From: an uncultured Blautia sp.
GTDB taxonomy: Bacteria; Bacillota; Clostridia; Lachnospirales; Lachnospiraceae
Length of the DNA stretch: 64,000 nt
Assembly: GCA_900549015.1 (NCBI GenBank)
Contig: URMH01000002.1
Span: 60,924 to 124,923 of the forward strand
Direction: 5' to 3'
The notes beneath the pieces are model-generated. The model searched no databases. It had not been told where the DNA came from and saw only the letters and a program-made list of their open reading frames with translations. The position numbers and the translations under genes are program-made. Numbering within the stretch: position 1 is the first letter of the stretch; each line of letters starts with the position of its first letter. This document shows positions 46,632 to 55,077 of this stretch, in pieces.

Positions 46632-47164
46632 TGGCAAAGAAAAATTACTATCCTATTTCTTCTGAAGTGGAGAATAATCCTTTGTACCATGATACCTATA
46701 AGCTACTCCGGTGCTACCGTGATTCTACTTACAGTCTGATGGTTGCTGTACGGCAGGTAGAAATTCAGTTCCAACTGGAATACAACACCAGCGTAGACGA
46801 ATTTCTGGACTCTATTTATGCTGCAGGAGCTGATTTGGGAGACAGTCAGATTGAAGAATGGGCCAAAAGCATTGCTCGAAGCAACAAAATGATAAAGCTG
46901 CTTCTTTCTTCTGTAGATCTGCTCCGGAAAAATCATAAACATGGGGAAGAATATTACTGGATTTTGTATTACGCCTTTCTATCCCCTCATGAGCTGAAAA
47001 ACACAGAGGAAATTCTGGAAGAACTGGAAAAGCACGTTCCTAGTATCTCCTATCGGACGTACTACCGAAAGCGGCAAGCTGCCATCACTGCCCTTAGTAG
47101 TATACTATGGGGATTTTCTGCAAAAGGAACACTGGAAACTTTGAATAAATTTTTTCCAAATTAA
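46631..47164 (+). CDS. Unknown protein coupled to replication gene
   Basis: 177 residues, ATG 46631 overlapping the previous stop by one base. Mostly helical and charged (SVDEFLDSIYAAGADLGDSQIEEWAKSIARS), with an HTH-like end (VPSISYRTYYRKRQAAITALSSILWGF), which may be a sigma-like DNA-binding helix pair. No family identified. Translational coupling suggests a function in replication or partition. Confidence 0.6.
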   Translation: MAKKNYYPISSEVENNPLYHDTYKLLRCYRDSTYSLMVAVRQVEIQFQLEYNTSVDEFLDSIYAAGADLGDSQIEEWAKSIARSNKMIKLLLSSVDLLRKNHKHGEEYYWILYYAFLSPHELKNTEEILEELEKHVPSISYRTYYRKRQAAITALSSILWGFSAKGTLETLNKFFPN

Positions 47165-47284
47165 ATTGATTCATTCCGTATAGGCTCCCATTCTCTAGAA
47201 TAAAAATGAGTGCCTACAAAAATTTGATTTCCCTAATTATACCTTTTACAGTGTAAGCAGTTATAAGTTCCCAAATACCACAGC

Positions 47285-47313
47285 TTGTTCTTTGTATATA
47301 TATTTGCTATAAT
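47285..47313 (+). promoter_or_regulatory. Promoter upstream of membrane/coiled-coil protein
   Basis: TTGTTC, 17-base spacer, TATAAT (47308-47313). Good -10. It stands about 97 bases before the ATG at 47410. Confidence 0.6.
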
Positions 47314-47409
47314 ATAATAGTTGAGAATCAAATAATTTCTTTTCAAAATGGGTAGTTTCTCTAATCTTACCTATTATTTTAAATGGCTAACGGAGTGAAA
47401 GAATTAGAT

Positions 47410-47907
47410 ATGCCTAGAGAATTTAAGAACATAGCAGAACAATTAAAAACAATATATAATGCATTGAAAAAATGGCCATTCATGATGGGGATAACCTTTC
47501 TTATGTTTGTGCTTCTAATTTTGTCAAAATGCTTGGAAGATAATGAGTTTATTCTTTTTTTACAAGGAATAGGATTTGCTATAAGTTTGACATTCATAAT
47601 AATGATTTTAATACTTGATGAACAAGGAAAACAATATTTGAAGAAAATGAGTTTTTTTGCCAGCTTATGGTTTGCATCTTGTCTGGCTCTTGCAGATTTC
47701 AATCAGTCCATTCCTAAATTAATCATTCAATTATATACTGCATTTCTTTTCATTTTTGATGCTTGTATTATTCCTGATTTTCTCTCAAGCATCGATCCAC
47801 GAAGGAAAAAGAAGGAGTGTGATCCTAATGAGCTAAAAGAAAAAGTTGAGAAATTAGAAAAAGAAATTGAAGAAATCAAAAAAAAATTTGAAAAAGAGAC
47901 AGACTAA
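47410..47907 (+). CDS. Four-helix membrane protein with coiled-coil tail
   Basis: About 165 residues. Four hydrophobic segments (FMMGITFLMFVLLILS, FLQGIGFAISLTFIIMILIL, FFASLWFASCLALA, IIQLYTAFLFIFDACII), then a Lys/Glu-rich coiled coil (LKEKVEKLEKEIEEIKKKFEK). An in-frame ATG nine codons earlier (47383) is possible; neither has a good ribosome binding site. The layout recalls small membrane effectors or anchors in mobile-element defence loci, but no family is recognised. Confidence 0.5.
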   Translation: MPREFKNIAEQLKTIYNALKKWPFMMGITFLMFVLLILSKCLEDNEFILFLQGIGFAISLTFIIMILILDEQGKQYLKKMSFFASLWFASCLALADFNQSIPKLIIQLYTAFLFIFDACIIPDFLSSIDPRRKKKECDPNELKEKVEKLEKEIEEIKKKFEKETD

Positions 47908-47972
47908 TAATTGATCAAGTTCTACTAAATAATCATAAAACTATAGAAGTAAAAAATCGAAACGCTATTTCT

Positions 47973-48004
47973 AAAAAGGACATCTTAGTTTGATGTCCTT
48001 TTTT
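47973..48004 (+). terminator. Terminator
   Basis: AAAAAGGACATC, a short loop, GATGTCCTTTTTT. It lies before the promoter and repeats of the next operon. Confidence 0.8.
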
Positions 48005-48010
48005 ATTTTA

Positions 48011-48034
48011 TTCCGGAATGTTTTTTTTATATTC
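48011..48034 (+). repeat. Direct repeat 1 flanking promoter
   Basis: A 24-base sequence starting TTCCGGAATG, then a T-run and TATATTC. Matches 48080-48103 at 22 of 24 positions. Flanks a strong promoter; probably an operator. Confidence 0.75.
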
Positions 48035-48043
48035 TGGTATATA

Positions 48044-48072
48044 TTGACATCCGCCCGCAAGCGTGCTATGAT
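48044..48072 (+). promoter_or_regulatory. Strong sigma-A promoter
   Basis: TTGACA at 48044-48049, 17-base spacer, TATGAT at 48067-48072. Near-consensus. It drives the two small genes at 48140 and 48597. Confidence 0.85.
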
Positions 48073-48079
48073 ACTTATG

Positions 48080-48103
48080 TTCCGGAATATTTTTTTTACA
48101 TTC
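48080..48103 (+). repeat. Direct repeat 2 flanking promoter
   Basis: Second copy of the 24-base repeat (starts TTCCGGAATA), located at about +1 of the promoter. Same orientation as the first, 69 bases apart. Confidence 0.75.
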
Positions 48104-48139
48104 ATTATTTTACTTTTCTCAAACCAGAAAGGAGTACAA

Positions 48140-48592
48140 ATGAACCAAATATTACAAATTAATTTAGCATCACCCCAAAGTACAGCCTGTCAAAACTTCA
48201 AAGAAATAAGAGAAGCTGTATATAACGCATCTCTTAGACTCTACAGCAAACATGGCGTTCAAATTAAGGATGTTCAGACTGTTGGAGATCAAGTAATCAT
48301 GCATGTTATGATTCCCGATGAAATAGCTTCGAACTTTCAACTAGGATATCATCTTAGAGGAGTTAGTGCATATCTTATGAAACACTATAAAGAAAAATAT
48401 TCAAAATTGCTTGTTGCAAAAAAATTACTAACATACACCGTAATTCCTATGCAGACATATACTAATGAAACAGAATTGACAATGAATGAACGTTTTTCTG
48501 CAGGCATCCATTTTTTAGAATTACTAAAAAATACTGATGAAACTTCTATGGCTAAAATAAGAAGAATCTTGAAGATTTTACAGGAGGATTAA
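48140..48592 (+). CDS. Unknown small protein, first gene of two-gene operon
   Basis: 150 residues from ATG 48140, which has GAAAGGAG upstream. An earlier ATG at 47990 overlaps promoter and repeats and is rejected. Mixed alpha/beta, no membrane segment: VQTVGDQVIMHVMIPDEIASNFQLGYHLRGVSAYLMKHY. I do not recognise a family. It shares the strong promoter with the downstream 103-residue gene four bases away. Confidence 0.65.
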   Translation: MNQILQINLASPQSTACQNFKEIREAVYNASLRLYSKHGVQIKDVQTVGDQVIMHVMIPDEIASNFQLGYHLRGVSAYLMKHYKEKYSKLLVAKKLLTYTVIPMQTYTNETELTMNERFSAGIHFLELLKNTDETSMAKIRRILKILQED

Positions 48593-48596
48593 CATT

Positions 48597-48908
48597 ATGG
48601 GTACTTACCACTACCACTATAAATTGATTGCTACACCTGCCAATCCATCTATCCATATTGCAAATTACGCAAAATACTTTAATAAAATTAAGCAAGACTT
48701 TAACAGTCGAACGGTTACAAATCCAAAGAAACTTAAAGGCATAAAACTATCGAAGACTATGAATAATACAATTGAACTAGATCTTTGGTGTAAAAACAAA
48801 CTTTGCCCGGGTCGTGAACTTTTAGGAATAAGACGTGTTTCCGAAGCATTAGCTGACATTGATTCTAGATTTATTATTGGTAAATCCCATGTATTAGTAT
48901 CGGCTTAA
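48597..48908 (+). CDS. Unknown small protein, second gene of two-gene operon
   Basis: 103 residues beginning MGTYHYHYKLIATPANPS, basic and helical (IANYAKYFNKIKQDFNS), with two cysteines (CKNKLC). It follows the previous gene within four bases, with GGAGG in its end. Followed by a terminator. Family unknown. Small paired genes under a repeat-flanked promoter could be a toxin-antitoxin-like or phage-regulator pair, which is speculation. Confidence 0.62.
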   Translation: MGTYHYHYKLIATPANPSIHIANYAKYFNKIKQDFNSRTVTNPKKLKGIKLSKTMNNTIELDLWCKNKLCPGRELLGIRRVSEALADIDSRFIIGKSHVLVSA

Positions 48909-48922
48909 TAACGAGTTGAAAG

Positions 48923-48956
48923 TGATAGGTGATTAACACTTCACCTATCATTTTCT
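48923..48956 (+). terminator. Terminator of two-gene operon
   Basis: TGATAGGTG (48923-48931)/CACCTATCA (48942-48950) stem followed by TTTTCT. Confidence 0.75.
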
Positions 48957-49069
48957 AATAATTGAGCGTGTCGTCAATACCTACTCGTTAAAACAGCTTT
49001 TGTATTATTTCATACAGATTGGGGATTTCCTGTAAAACTTTTTTACCTACCAACTTACCTTTCCTCATT

Positions 49070-49858
49070 CTATTTCGAATCATTTTTTTCTTGTTCTTCA
49101 ATATTTCTTAATTCTTTCTTCCTACTCCTTAACTTCTTTTTTACTTCAAACAAACCTACACAAGCAATAATCACAGTAATAACCCCCATTCCCATACCAG
49201 AAGTAATATCCTTAATTATATTTGTCGAAGAAGATAATGCTACTCCCAATAAAACGCCATATACCATGGCTACAAAAACATCAGAAAGTATTGATTTGAA
49301 CCGATGTTCGTGAAATATTTCATTATACTTATTCTTCCATCCTTGTTTTACCTTTTGCAATTCTACTTTTCCATTTGTGGCATCATCTAATAATAACGTA
49401 AAAGGTACATAAGCTCCTATCAAAACACTAATTGTTATATTTGAAATTTCTAAAGCCAATGCCAAATGATCTCGATATGCAATAAAAAAACCTGATATGC
49501 AAGCTCCTACATACGCCATAAAAATATACCTTTTTTTATTACCTATATATAAATCGTTATCTTTAAAACTGAAAGAAAAAAAGTAATCCATAACCCAGAT
49601 TAATATAAGTAATAGTATTGAACATATTACAGCGCTAAATCTACACTTTATTTGTAGTGATAAATAAACATATACATACGAAGATACGAACATAAGTAAT
49701 ACATAAACGAGTTGCTGTACTGGACTTTTGATTTTATCCACAAATTTAAAAATCCAGTACTTTTTCATATAAACACAATAAATAAAACCTATTGCAAGTA
49801 TAATAGTAACAGCATAAGATATTATAAAAGCAACCTTCATACATTTCTCCTTTGTCAC
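49070..49858 (-). CDS. Polytopic membrane protein, possible lanthipeptide immunity
   Basis: 262 residues with seven or eight hydrophobic segments (AFIISYAVTIILAIGFIYCVYM, LVYVLLMFVSSYVYVYLSLQ, AVICSILLLILIWVMDYFF and others) and a charged C-terminal coil. No known family. It lies downstream of the LanM operon on the same strand after a 430-base gap. Immunity or transport is inferred only from position, and the gap weakens that. Confidence 0.5.
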   Translation of the reverse strand: MTKEKCMKVAFIISYAVTIILAIGFIYCVYMKKYWIFKFVDKIKSPVQQLVYVLLMFVSSYVYVYLSLQIKCRFSAVICSILLLILIWVMDYFFSFSFKDNDLYIGNKKRYIFMAYVGACISGFFIAYRDHLALALEISNITISVLIGAYVPFTLLLDDATNGKVELQKVKQGWKNKYNEIFHEHRFKSILSDVFVAMVYGVLLGVALSSSTNIIKDITSGMGMGVITVIIACVGLFEVKKKLRSRKKELRNIEEQEKNDSK

Positions 49859-50288
49859 GTTTACTTAATACAATCTGTATCCTTTTTGCTTCAACTGGAG
49901 TATTTATAAAATATAATTTCTACTTTCAATAAAAATCAAAATAGAAAATACACTTCTTTCTCCAAATCTTTTCTACTCTATAACTTAATGGGCATTGCTA
50001 CGTCAAAATACAGAAACGAATGACTTTTCATCGCCTGTCCGATAATGTGGAAATCACATTTTGGATATAATTTGTGTATCCTAAATTTTTATTTCTACGA
50101 GGATATTAGTAAATGCTGCTACGCACTGTAGATATGGCAAGGCCCCGACAAATATCTACATAGAAATGTATTAATGGTCAAGCACAAAATATGATTTTCG
50201 AATACCGGAACTCTAGTTTGACTACTATTCTCATTTATTTTACGCTTGAGATAAATAAAAATTAAAGCTTTCTCATTTATTCTCTCCT
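49859..50288. other. Gene-free gap with inverted repeats
   Basis: No gene of note. A perfect 9-bp inverted repeat, TGTAGATAT ... ATATCTACA (50127-50160), surrounds a GC-rich loop (GGCAAGGCCCCGACAA). A shorter AATGTG/CACATT repeat lies nearby. Either might terminate the lanthipeptide operon. Confidence 0.4.
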
Positions 50289-50822
50289 CTAACATATTTC
50301 ATTTAGATTGTAACTGTGCATTGGCAATTTCATTAATGATTCTTCTCCATGTTCCGAAAACACAACTACTGCCCCTCTTAACGAAAATTCAATTAAAACT
50401 TCCTCTATAGTATGATTCCAAACATTTTCAAACATTTCATGCAAAATAATAATGTCTGCTTCTTGAAGAAACGCCACTAATATTTCTAAACAGTATCTCT
50501 TACTTCTATCCAATCCTCTAACCACTTCATCTTTACAATCGAACAACTCCCCTAATCTTAAAAACCCTTCAATCACATAATCTTTGTTTATAATTGAACC
50601 TACATTTCTATATATATATTGAAATACTGTAACATTATCCTCCGGCTTCACGTTTTTCAGTCCAATCTCTCTTATTCTTTTTGTTTTTCCATAACATTTT
50701 ATAATGTCTGTTATCTTGCGCTCTTGTTTAATATTACAATTATAAAACCCAACTATGTCTTTCGAATTTATGCGGAACAGCTTATCTTCTTTGTCATTTT
50801 TACTAATCTTTATTTCTATCAT
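50289..50822 (-). CDS. Degenerate ABC ATPase-like protein (no Walker A)
   Basis: 177 residues. The order of landmarks follows an ABC ATPase domain, but key residues are lost. Where Walker A should be the chain reads GFYNCNIKQERKI, with no GxxGxGKS/T. RGLDRSKRYCLEILVAFL stands at the signature position; DIIILHE at Walker B (LDE became LHE); VVFSEHGEES at the H-loop. It probably cannot hydrolyse ATP. It overlaps the 3' end of lanM by 20 bases, so it is expressed with it. Could be a structural partner of an exporter or of immunity. Confidence 0.65.
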   Translation of the reverse strand: MIEIKISKNDKEDKLFRINSKDIVGFYNCNIKQERKITDIIKCYGKTKRIREIGLKNVKPEDNVTVFQYIYRNVGSIINKDYVIEGFLRLGELFDCKDEVVRGLDRSKRYCLEILVAFLQEADIIILHEMFENVWNHTIEEVLIEFSLRGAVVVFSEHGEESLMKLPMHSYNLNEIC

Positions 50823-53800
50823 CTATTCCCTCAACTCCTATAATCAATGGCAATTCTGGCATCGTATATTTTAATAAAGCATATGCAATTCCTGACAAAC
50901 CAGTCATAAAACCTGGATTGTATAATTCTGTTGGTAATACATTTTGATCATTAAGAAATTCCAGAATCTGTTCAAATCGAGAATCACAAAGGCTTCTTAC
51001 CTGCTTATCATCAAAAATTTCTGCATATCTTTTTAAAATCAACAAATTTCCCATGTTTCCATGGCATAGGCAAAAACCTGCATGTAACCCATCTTCAATT
51101 AATTTATTTTTAGCAAGGCTTATGTCTTTAATAACTTGCTGAAACAATGCAGTTTCCCCTGAATTTTTTATGGCATTGTATAAGGTTAATCTGGATAGCA
51201 GGATACCCGCTGCTCCATGACACCACGCTATTGGCTGATCTCTATTCTGATCTTCCTCTGGAAATTTTCTTAAATCTGTCCAATTATTATTCTTTTCTGA
51301 GTATAAAGAATTTTCATATTCTACTAACCTAGAAAGTACTCTCAAATATTTCGCCTGTGGATATACCTCATATAATCTTGAAAACATTTCTATAAAGCCA
51401 CTGTTTCCATGTGCAAAACCTGCCAATACTTCAGGAACCACCTCTGATTTCCAACCGACTTTCCCATTATCAGTAACCATATCCTCAATTAATTGTTCTG
51501 CTATTTGTATAGCTTTTTGTAGATAAGTAGGCGTTCCTGTTTTTTTATACATATTAATTAGAACCAATACTATCCCGGAATTCCCCGAAATCAAATCGAA
51601 CAGACAATCTTCTGAGATAATTGTTTCCATGCAGCTTAGCCATTTGTCAAAATATAACTTATACTTAGAATCATCATATATTTCATATAAAATATTTAAT
51701 GCATATAGAATCGAACCCTCACCACAAAAAACTCCTGTGTTAAATTCTGCAATACTCTTTTTTCCGTCACTTATAGTATCTATATACCGCAATATACGAT
51801 TATCTAACACATCACAAATTTCATGATATTTCTTATCTTGATATATCCATTCGTACAAATGAAATACCAAATTAATCCCAACCGTGCCATCATATAATGT
51901 ATTCGGTAGTGCCTGGATCATCCACTGATTTTCTTTTATTCCAAATAACTTTACACCAATCCAGTTAACATCTGTCCCATCTTCACTATAAATCGCATTT
52001 GTTCCTATTTTACATAGCAACTCTTTTGCCAATTCTTCTGCCGTTTTGAATATATTATTAGAAAGAGCCGGTTTTAACCTTTCATTCTTTATTTTCCTTG
52101 TTCCTGCATTCTCCATATTAAAAGTAATTTTTATATATTGAATCTGCTGTTCCAAATTTTTATAGGACAAGTACTGTATATTTTCCTCAATTTGCTGCAA
52201 AGCAGTCTTACTAAAGAAATTCTTTACTTCTCTACCATCCCAAGTATAAATGCTTTTTTTATTCCCACGAAAATAAAAATATGGTATATCACCGCTTAGT
52301 AAATCTTCAATCTCATGTTCAATAAGTAATTTACTATTTTCATTTTGTAAATTTCCGTTTATCAGAGAATAGAAAAATAAATTTCGTGCACCTCCATCCA
52401 TCAATAATTCAGGATGATATGAACTACTCAACACAATTACATACTGCTGTGTATTTCTAATCAAATACCTTCCCTCTAACTCATTATATTGTTGTATGAT
52501 TTTCAATAGTGTTTCTGTATGTTCTATTGCTCCCAAGTATGCACTCTTAAACCCTTGAATAATTTTATCCGCAAATTCAGAAGGTTGGATAAACTTTCCT
52601 TTCAGCATTGCTAAATTATGATTTCTTTTCGATACTGGATAATCATAGACAACTCTCATATTTACAGATTTCGGATTAATAATAAATGGAATTTTTATCG
52701 GAAATTTTTGTCCCTCTTCTCCACTAATAGCACTCATATTAATTCCTGCATCTCCAGCATTATTCCAAGAATAAAAAGGCAGTATTCCAGAATATAACAC
52801 CGATTTTCTTAAAAGATTAGAGACTTTCTCTGTTGCACTTTTTCCATTATCACCTTCTATACTTCCTATAAATGTCTCTGCGTCAATAATTACCGGATAT
52901 TCATTACATGCAATGAGATTTTCAAAATGAATATCTCCCCCTTCTAAAAGATAGTTTATAAACAAGATAACTCCTATTCTTTGATAATATCTTGAAAGTT
53001 CTTCTGTGGACTCACAATCTTTTTGTGTTACAATCTCACACCAGCCATATTTTCCTTTATCAAGAATACAGTACTCATAACTTCCCAAATTACATATTTT
53101 ATAGAAATAATTGGTTATTTCTTGTAGCTTAATCTCGTTTTGCAAACATCGTGGTTTATACAAAATCTTTTCTCCCGATACAAATTCCACACAAAATACT
53201 CTTCTGCCGTTTTTATGAGAATCAGAAAAATCTGTCGATAGATGCTCTACAATAAAAGCGCTTTCAGCAATATTAAATTCTCTCATTATTTCATTTGCGT
53301 CTGTATCAATTCGTTCTATTACTTCTTTGTAAATATCTATTGTATTTTGTATGATTTCATTTATCCTTCTTTCCAATACTGAGTAAAGTGAAAAAAAATC
53401 ATTCAAATATTGTTTATCTTTTAAAAAATGGTCAATGTAATACTGGTATTGTTCAAATTCATTTCCCTCTAACAATCCTTCTTGGCCACATATATACATT
53501 TCATAAATCAAAGTTCTTATACAGAGATTATTAAGTAAATTAAATAAGGATTTTTGAAAATCAACTAAAATTGATTCTTTAATATATCTTTTTTGAGTTA
53601 CCGTTTCCCTAAGCTGTTTATTAGCTACTTGCACAAAAGGATCATAAAACGCTCCAAAAATCATTTCATCACACTCATGCCTACACATCTCTCTTTTTGA
53701 GGACATTTCCACAAAATTTTGGTGCTGACACTTCTCATGACTGCTAAAGGAACAATTGTTTAGAAAACCAAAAAAATACTCAAGGTGGTTTTTCTTTACA

Positions 53801-53913
53801 TACTGTAAACCTTCCTCCTTCAGTATTTTTTTCCAATACTCCAAAGATTCCATATTTATTTCAGACGGGTTAACATTATATACACGTTCAGATAAATAAC
53901 TAGATTTTTTCAT
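50803..53913 (-). CDS. lanM: Class II lanthionine synthetase LanM
   Basis: 1036 residues, a bifunctional enzyme that dehydrates Ser/Thr and cyclises them with Cys in the precursor peptide. The N-terminal DUF4135 dehydratase has YKPRCLQNEIKLQ, GGDIHFENLIACNEYPVIIDAETF and RNLFFYSL. The C-terminal LanC-like cyclase has the zinc ligands: Cys near 898 (IAWCHGAAG) and Cys-His near 950 (FCLCHGNMGNLLIL). Every key motif is present, so the enzyme looks functional. It sits immediately downstream of the precursor gene on the same strand. Confidence 0.95.
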   Translation of the reverse strand: MKKSSYLSERVYNVNPSEINMESLEYWKKILKEEGLQYVKKNHLEYFFGFLNNCSFSSHEKCQHQNFVEMSSKREMCRHECDEMIFGAFYDPFVQVANKQLRETVTQKRYIKESILVDFQKSLFNLLNNLCIRTLIYEMYICGQEGLLEGNEFEQYQYYIDHFLKDKQYLNDFFSLYSVLERRINEIIQNTIDIYKEVIERIDTDANEIMREFNIAESAFIVEHLSTDFSDSHKNGRRVFCVEFVSGEKILYKPRCLQNEIKLQEITNYFYKICNLGSYEYCILDKGKYGWCEIVTQKDCESTEELSRYYQRIGVILFINYLLEGGDIHFENLIACNEYPVIIDAETFIGSIEGDNGKSATEKVSNLLRKSVLYSGILPFYSWNNAGDAGINMSAISGEEGQKFPIKIPFIINPKSVNMRVVYDYPVSKRNHNLAMLKGKFIQPSEFADKIIQGFKSAYLGAIEHTETLLKIIQQYNELEGRYLIRNTQQYVIVLSSSYHPELLMDGGARNLFFYSLINGNLQNENSKLLIEHEIEDLLSGDIPYFYFRGNKKSIYTWDGREVKNFFSKTALQQIEENIQYLSYKNLEQQIQYIKITFNMENAGTRKIKNERLKPALSNNIFKTAEELAKELLCKIGTNAIYSEDGTDVNWIGVKLFGIKENQWMIQALPNTLYDGTVGINLVFHLYEWIYQDKKYHEICDVLDNRILRYIDTISDGKKSIAEFNTGVFCGEGSILYALNILYEIYDDSKYKLYFDKWLSCMETIISEDCLFDLISGNSGIVLVLINMYKKTGTPTYLQKAIQIAEQLIEDMVTDNGKVGWKSEVVPEVLAGFAHGNSGFIEMFSRLYEVYPQAKYLRVLSRLVEYENSLYSEKNNNWTDLRKFPEEDQNRDQPIAWCHGAAGILLSRLTLYNAIKNSGETALFQQVIKDISLAKNKLIEDGLHAGFCLCHGNMGNLLILKRYAEIFDDKQVRSLCDSRFEQILEFLNDQNVLPTELYNPGFMTGLSGIAYALLKYTMPELPLIIGVEGIDDRNKD

Positions 53914-53937
53914 TATATTTTCCTTCCTATAAATTTT

Positions 53938-54174
53938 GACCCTAGTTCTAAAATCAACTTTAATTAGTTAGCAACAAGCGAGTGTAAAAATACTTCCGCA
54001 TTCAACAGAAATTGTGCAAAACATACCTGAAGATGCTAAACTATCAACTTTATTACTTGTCAAATCTGCTGCTTCTAATTCTGTCAAAAGATTTCCAGCC
54101 GGATTGTTATATTTCATATTTGTTCTGTCAAATTTTCTCATAATATCTACCATCCTTTCTTTAGAACTAGGGTC
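53938..54174. repeat. 15-bp perfect inverted repeat flanking lanA
   Basis: GACCCTAGTTCTAAA (53938-53952) and its exact complement TTTAGAACTAGGGTC (54160-54174) enclose the precursor gene. In the minus-strand mRNA one arm immediately precedes the lanA ribosome binding site and the other lies in the lanA-lanM gap. They could pair over the whole gene. Confidence 0.8.
53968..54141 (-). CDS. lanA: Class II lanthipeptide precursor
   Basis: 57 residues from ATG 54141 (MRKFDRTN..., AAAGGATGG eight bases upstream; the ATG at 54153 is too close to the site). The leader has the acidic LLTELEAADL typical of LanM substrates. The probable core begins near residue 38 and ends SGMFCTISVECGSIFTLACC. It contains CTISVEC, matching the CTxTxEC lipid II-binding motif of mersacidin-type lantibiotics, and the TIS-x-EC ... 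CC layout of lacticin 481/salivaricin A. Expected rings by analogy: Thr-Cys in TISVEC, Ser (of TIS) to one of the last two Cys, Ser (of GSI) to the other, Thr in FTL left dehydrated. One Cys in MFC has no partner in that scheme. Leader cleavage site is not clear. Confidence 0.88.
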   Translation of the reverse strand: MRKFDRTNMKYNNPAGNLLTELEAADLTSNKVDSLASSGMFCTISVECGSIFTLACC

Positions 54175-54178
54175 TTTT

Positions 54179-54192
54179 GATACCTAAGTATC
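54179..54192. promoter_or_regulatory. Palindrome in lanA leader
   Basis: GATAC-CTAA-GTATC perfect palindrome between the -10 box and lanA. A candidate operator for the lanthipeptide operon. Confidence 0.5.
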
Positions 54193-54200
54193 TTGATTTC

Positions 54201-54206
54201 ATTATA
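54201..54206 (-). promoter_or_regulatory. Likely -10 box of the lanA promoter
   Basis: TATAAT on the minus strand; the -35 position 17 bases upstream reads AAAGAC, which is poor. This suggests an activator (for example a response regulator elsewhere). Confidence 0.45.
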
Positions 54207-54383
54207 GTCCTTCTCAAAAATTAGTCTTTATTTTTTGTATAAATTGACATTTTTTCTTCCTAATTGGTTTTCTACATTCCTTATTTTTTCCTAAGTATGT
54301 CTCAACTTGGCACACTTCTGCGATTGAAGGGTAATTTTACCCATGTTACAATAGGTATTGCTTATAGTATTCCTATTTTTTCC

Positions 54384-54407
54384 AGCACCTTAATCGGTGC
54401 TTTTTTT
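54384..54407 (+). terminator. Terminator
   Basis: AGCACC/GGTGCT hairpin followed by seven T's, pointing to the plus strand, upstream of the operators at 54444. Confidence 0.7.
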
Positions 54408-54443
54408 GTACCTGTAAACCTTTCGCTGACAGTAGCCAATACT

Positions 54444-54498
54444 TACACAGTACGTACAGTGTACTTCCCCTAAAATAAAACGTATTCTGTACGTACAG
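54444..54498. promoter_or_regulatory. Paired palindromic operators upstream of transfer genes
   Basis: Site 1: TACAC-A-GTACGTAC-A-GTGTA (54444-54463), perfect except for the two central A's. Site 2: CTGTACGTACAG (54487-54498), a perfect 12-bp palindrome. They share GTACGTAC, are centred about 39 bases apart, and lie 42-96 bases before the ATG at 54540. Likely the operators of the transfer operon. Confidence 0.75.
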
Positions 54499-54539
54499 CG
54501 TAAGTAAAACTTCCTATTTTAATATGAAGGGAAATAACC

Positions 54540-55070
54540 ATGAAAACAAGAAATGAAATCTATCAAAGGGAAGGGGCTCAACTGCTCCGGTTCATCACAA
54601 CTTACCACACACTGCAGTATGAACAGGTTTTGAGGCTCTTTCCCAAAAACAGAGATTCCATCAAATCTCTGATTACCAGCCTGGTAAAACAAAAACGAAT
54701 TGTCCTTGATAAAGAAAATGGTATTCTCTGCGACAGTCAAGAGTCTGCAAACACCCCTGATTATGGCATGATTGCCTCTTTCTGGGTGCTTTTGGACTTC
54801 AAAAAAGCTATTGTATACCATACTGACGGTGAATTTCCGGTAAAACTGAACTTTTTCTCTAAAGATGAGTGGTATGAAGTCCTCTATGTTCCCCAGGAAC
54901 AGGAATATCTTATCAACCATGTTATGGTAAGCCAGCCAAAGAACGATGCGAAGCGTCTGGTTGTATTGGAAAAAGAAGAACAGGCTGCAAAACTTCACAT
55001 TAAAGGTGTAATTGCCTTCTGCCTTGTGGATTCTACTACCGGATCTGTCAGCTATTATGCAAAGAAATGA
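54540..55070 (+). CDS. DUF5697-like protein of mobile element
   Basis: A 176-residue protein with a winged-helix-like N-terminus (QLLRFITTYHTLQYEQVLRLFPKNRDSIKSLITSLVKQKRIVL), resembling DUF5697. It is the first gene after the operators and probably either a regulator or an accessory transfer protein. No enzymatic motif. It has AAGGGAAA upstream. Confidence 0.6.
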   Translation: MKTRNEIYQREGAQLLRFITTYHTLQYEQVLRLFPKNRDSIKSLITSLVKQKRIVLDKENGILCDSQESANTPDYGMIASFWVLLDFKKAIVYHTDGEFPVKLNFFSKDEWYEVLYVPQEQEYLINHVMVSQPKNDAKRLVVLEKEEQAAKLHIKGVIAFCLVDSTTGSVSYYAKK

Positions 55071-55077
55071 GGTATGT

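Noticed and set aside
54153..54153. An alternative lanA start four codons upstream.
   Set aside because: The ATG sits directly on the Shine-Dalgarno sequence, so initiation is more likely at 54141.
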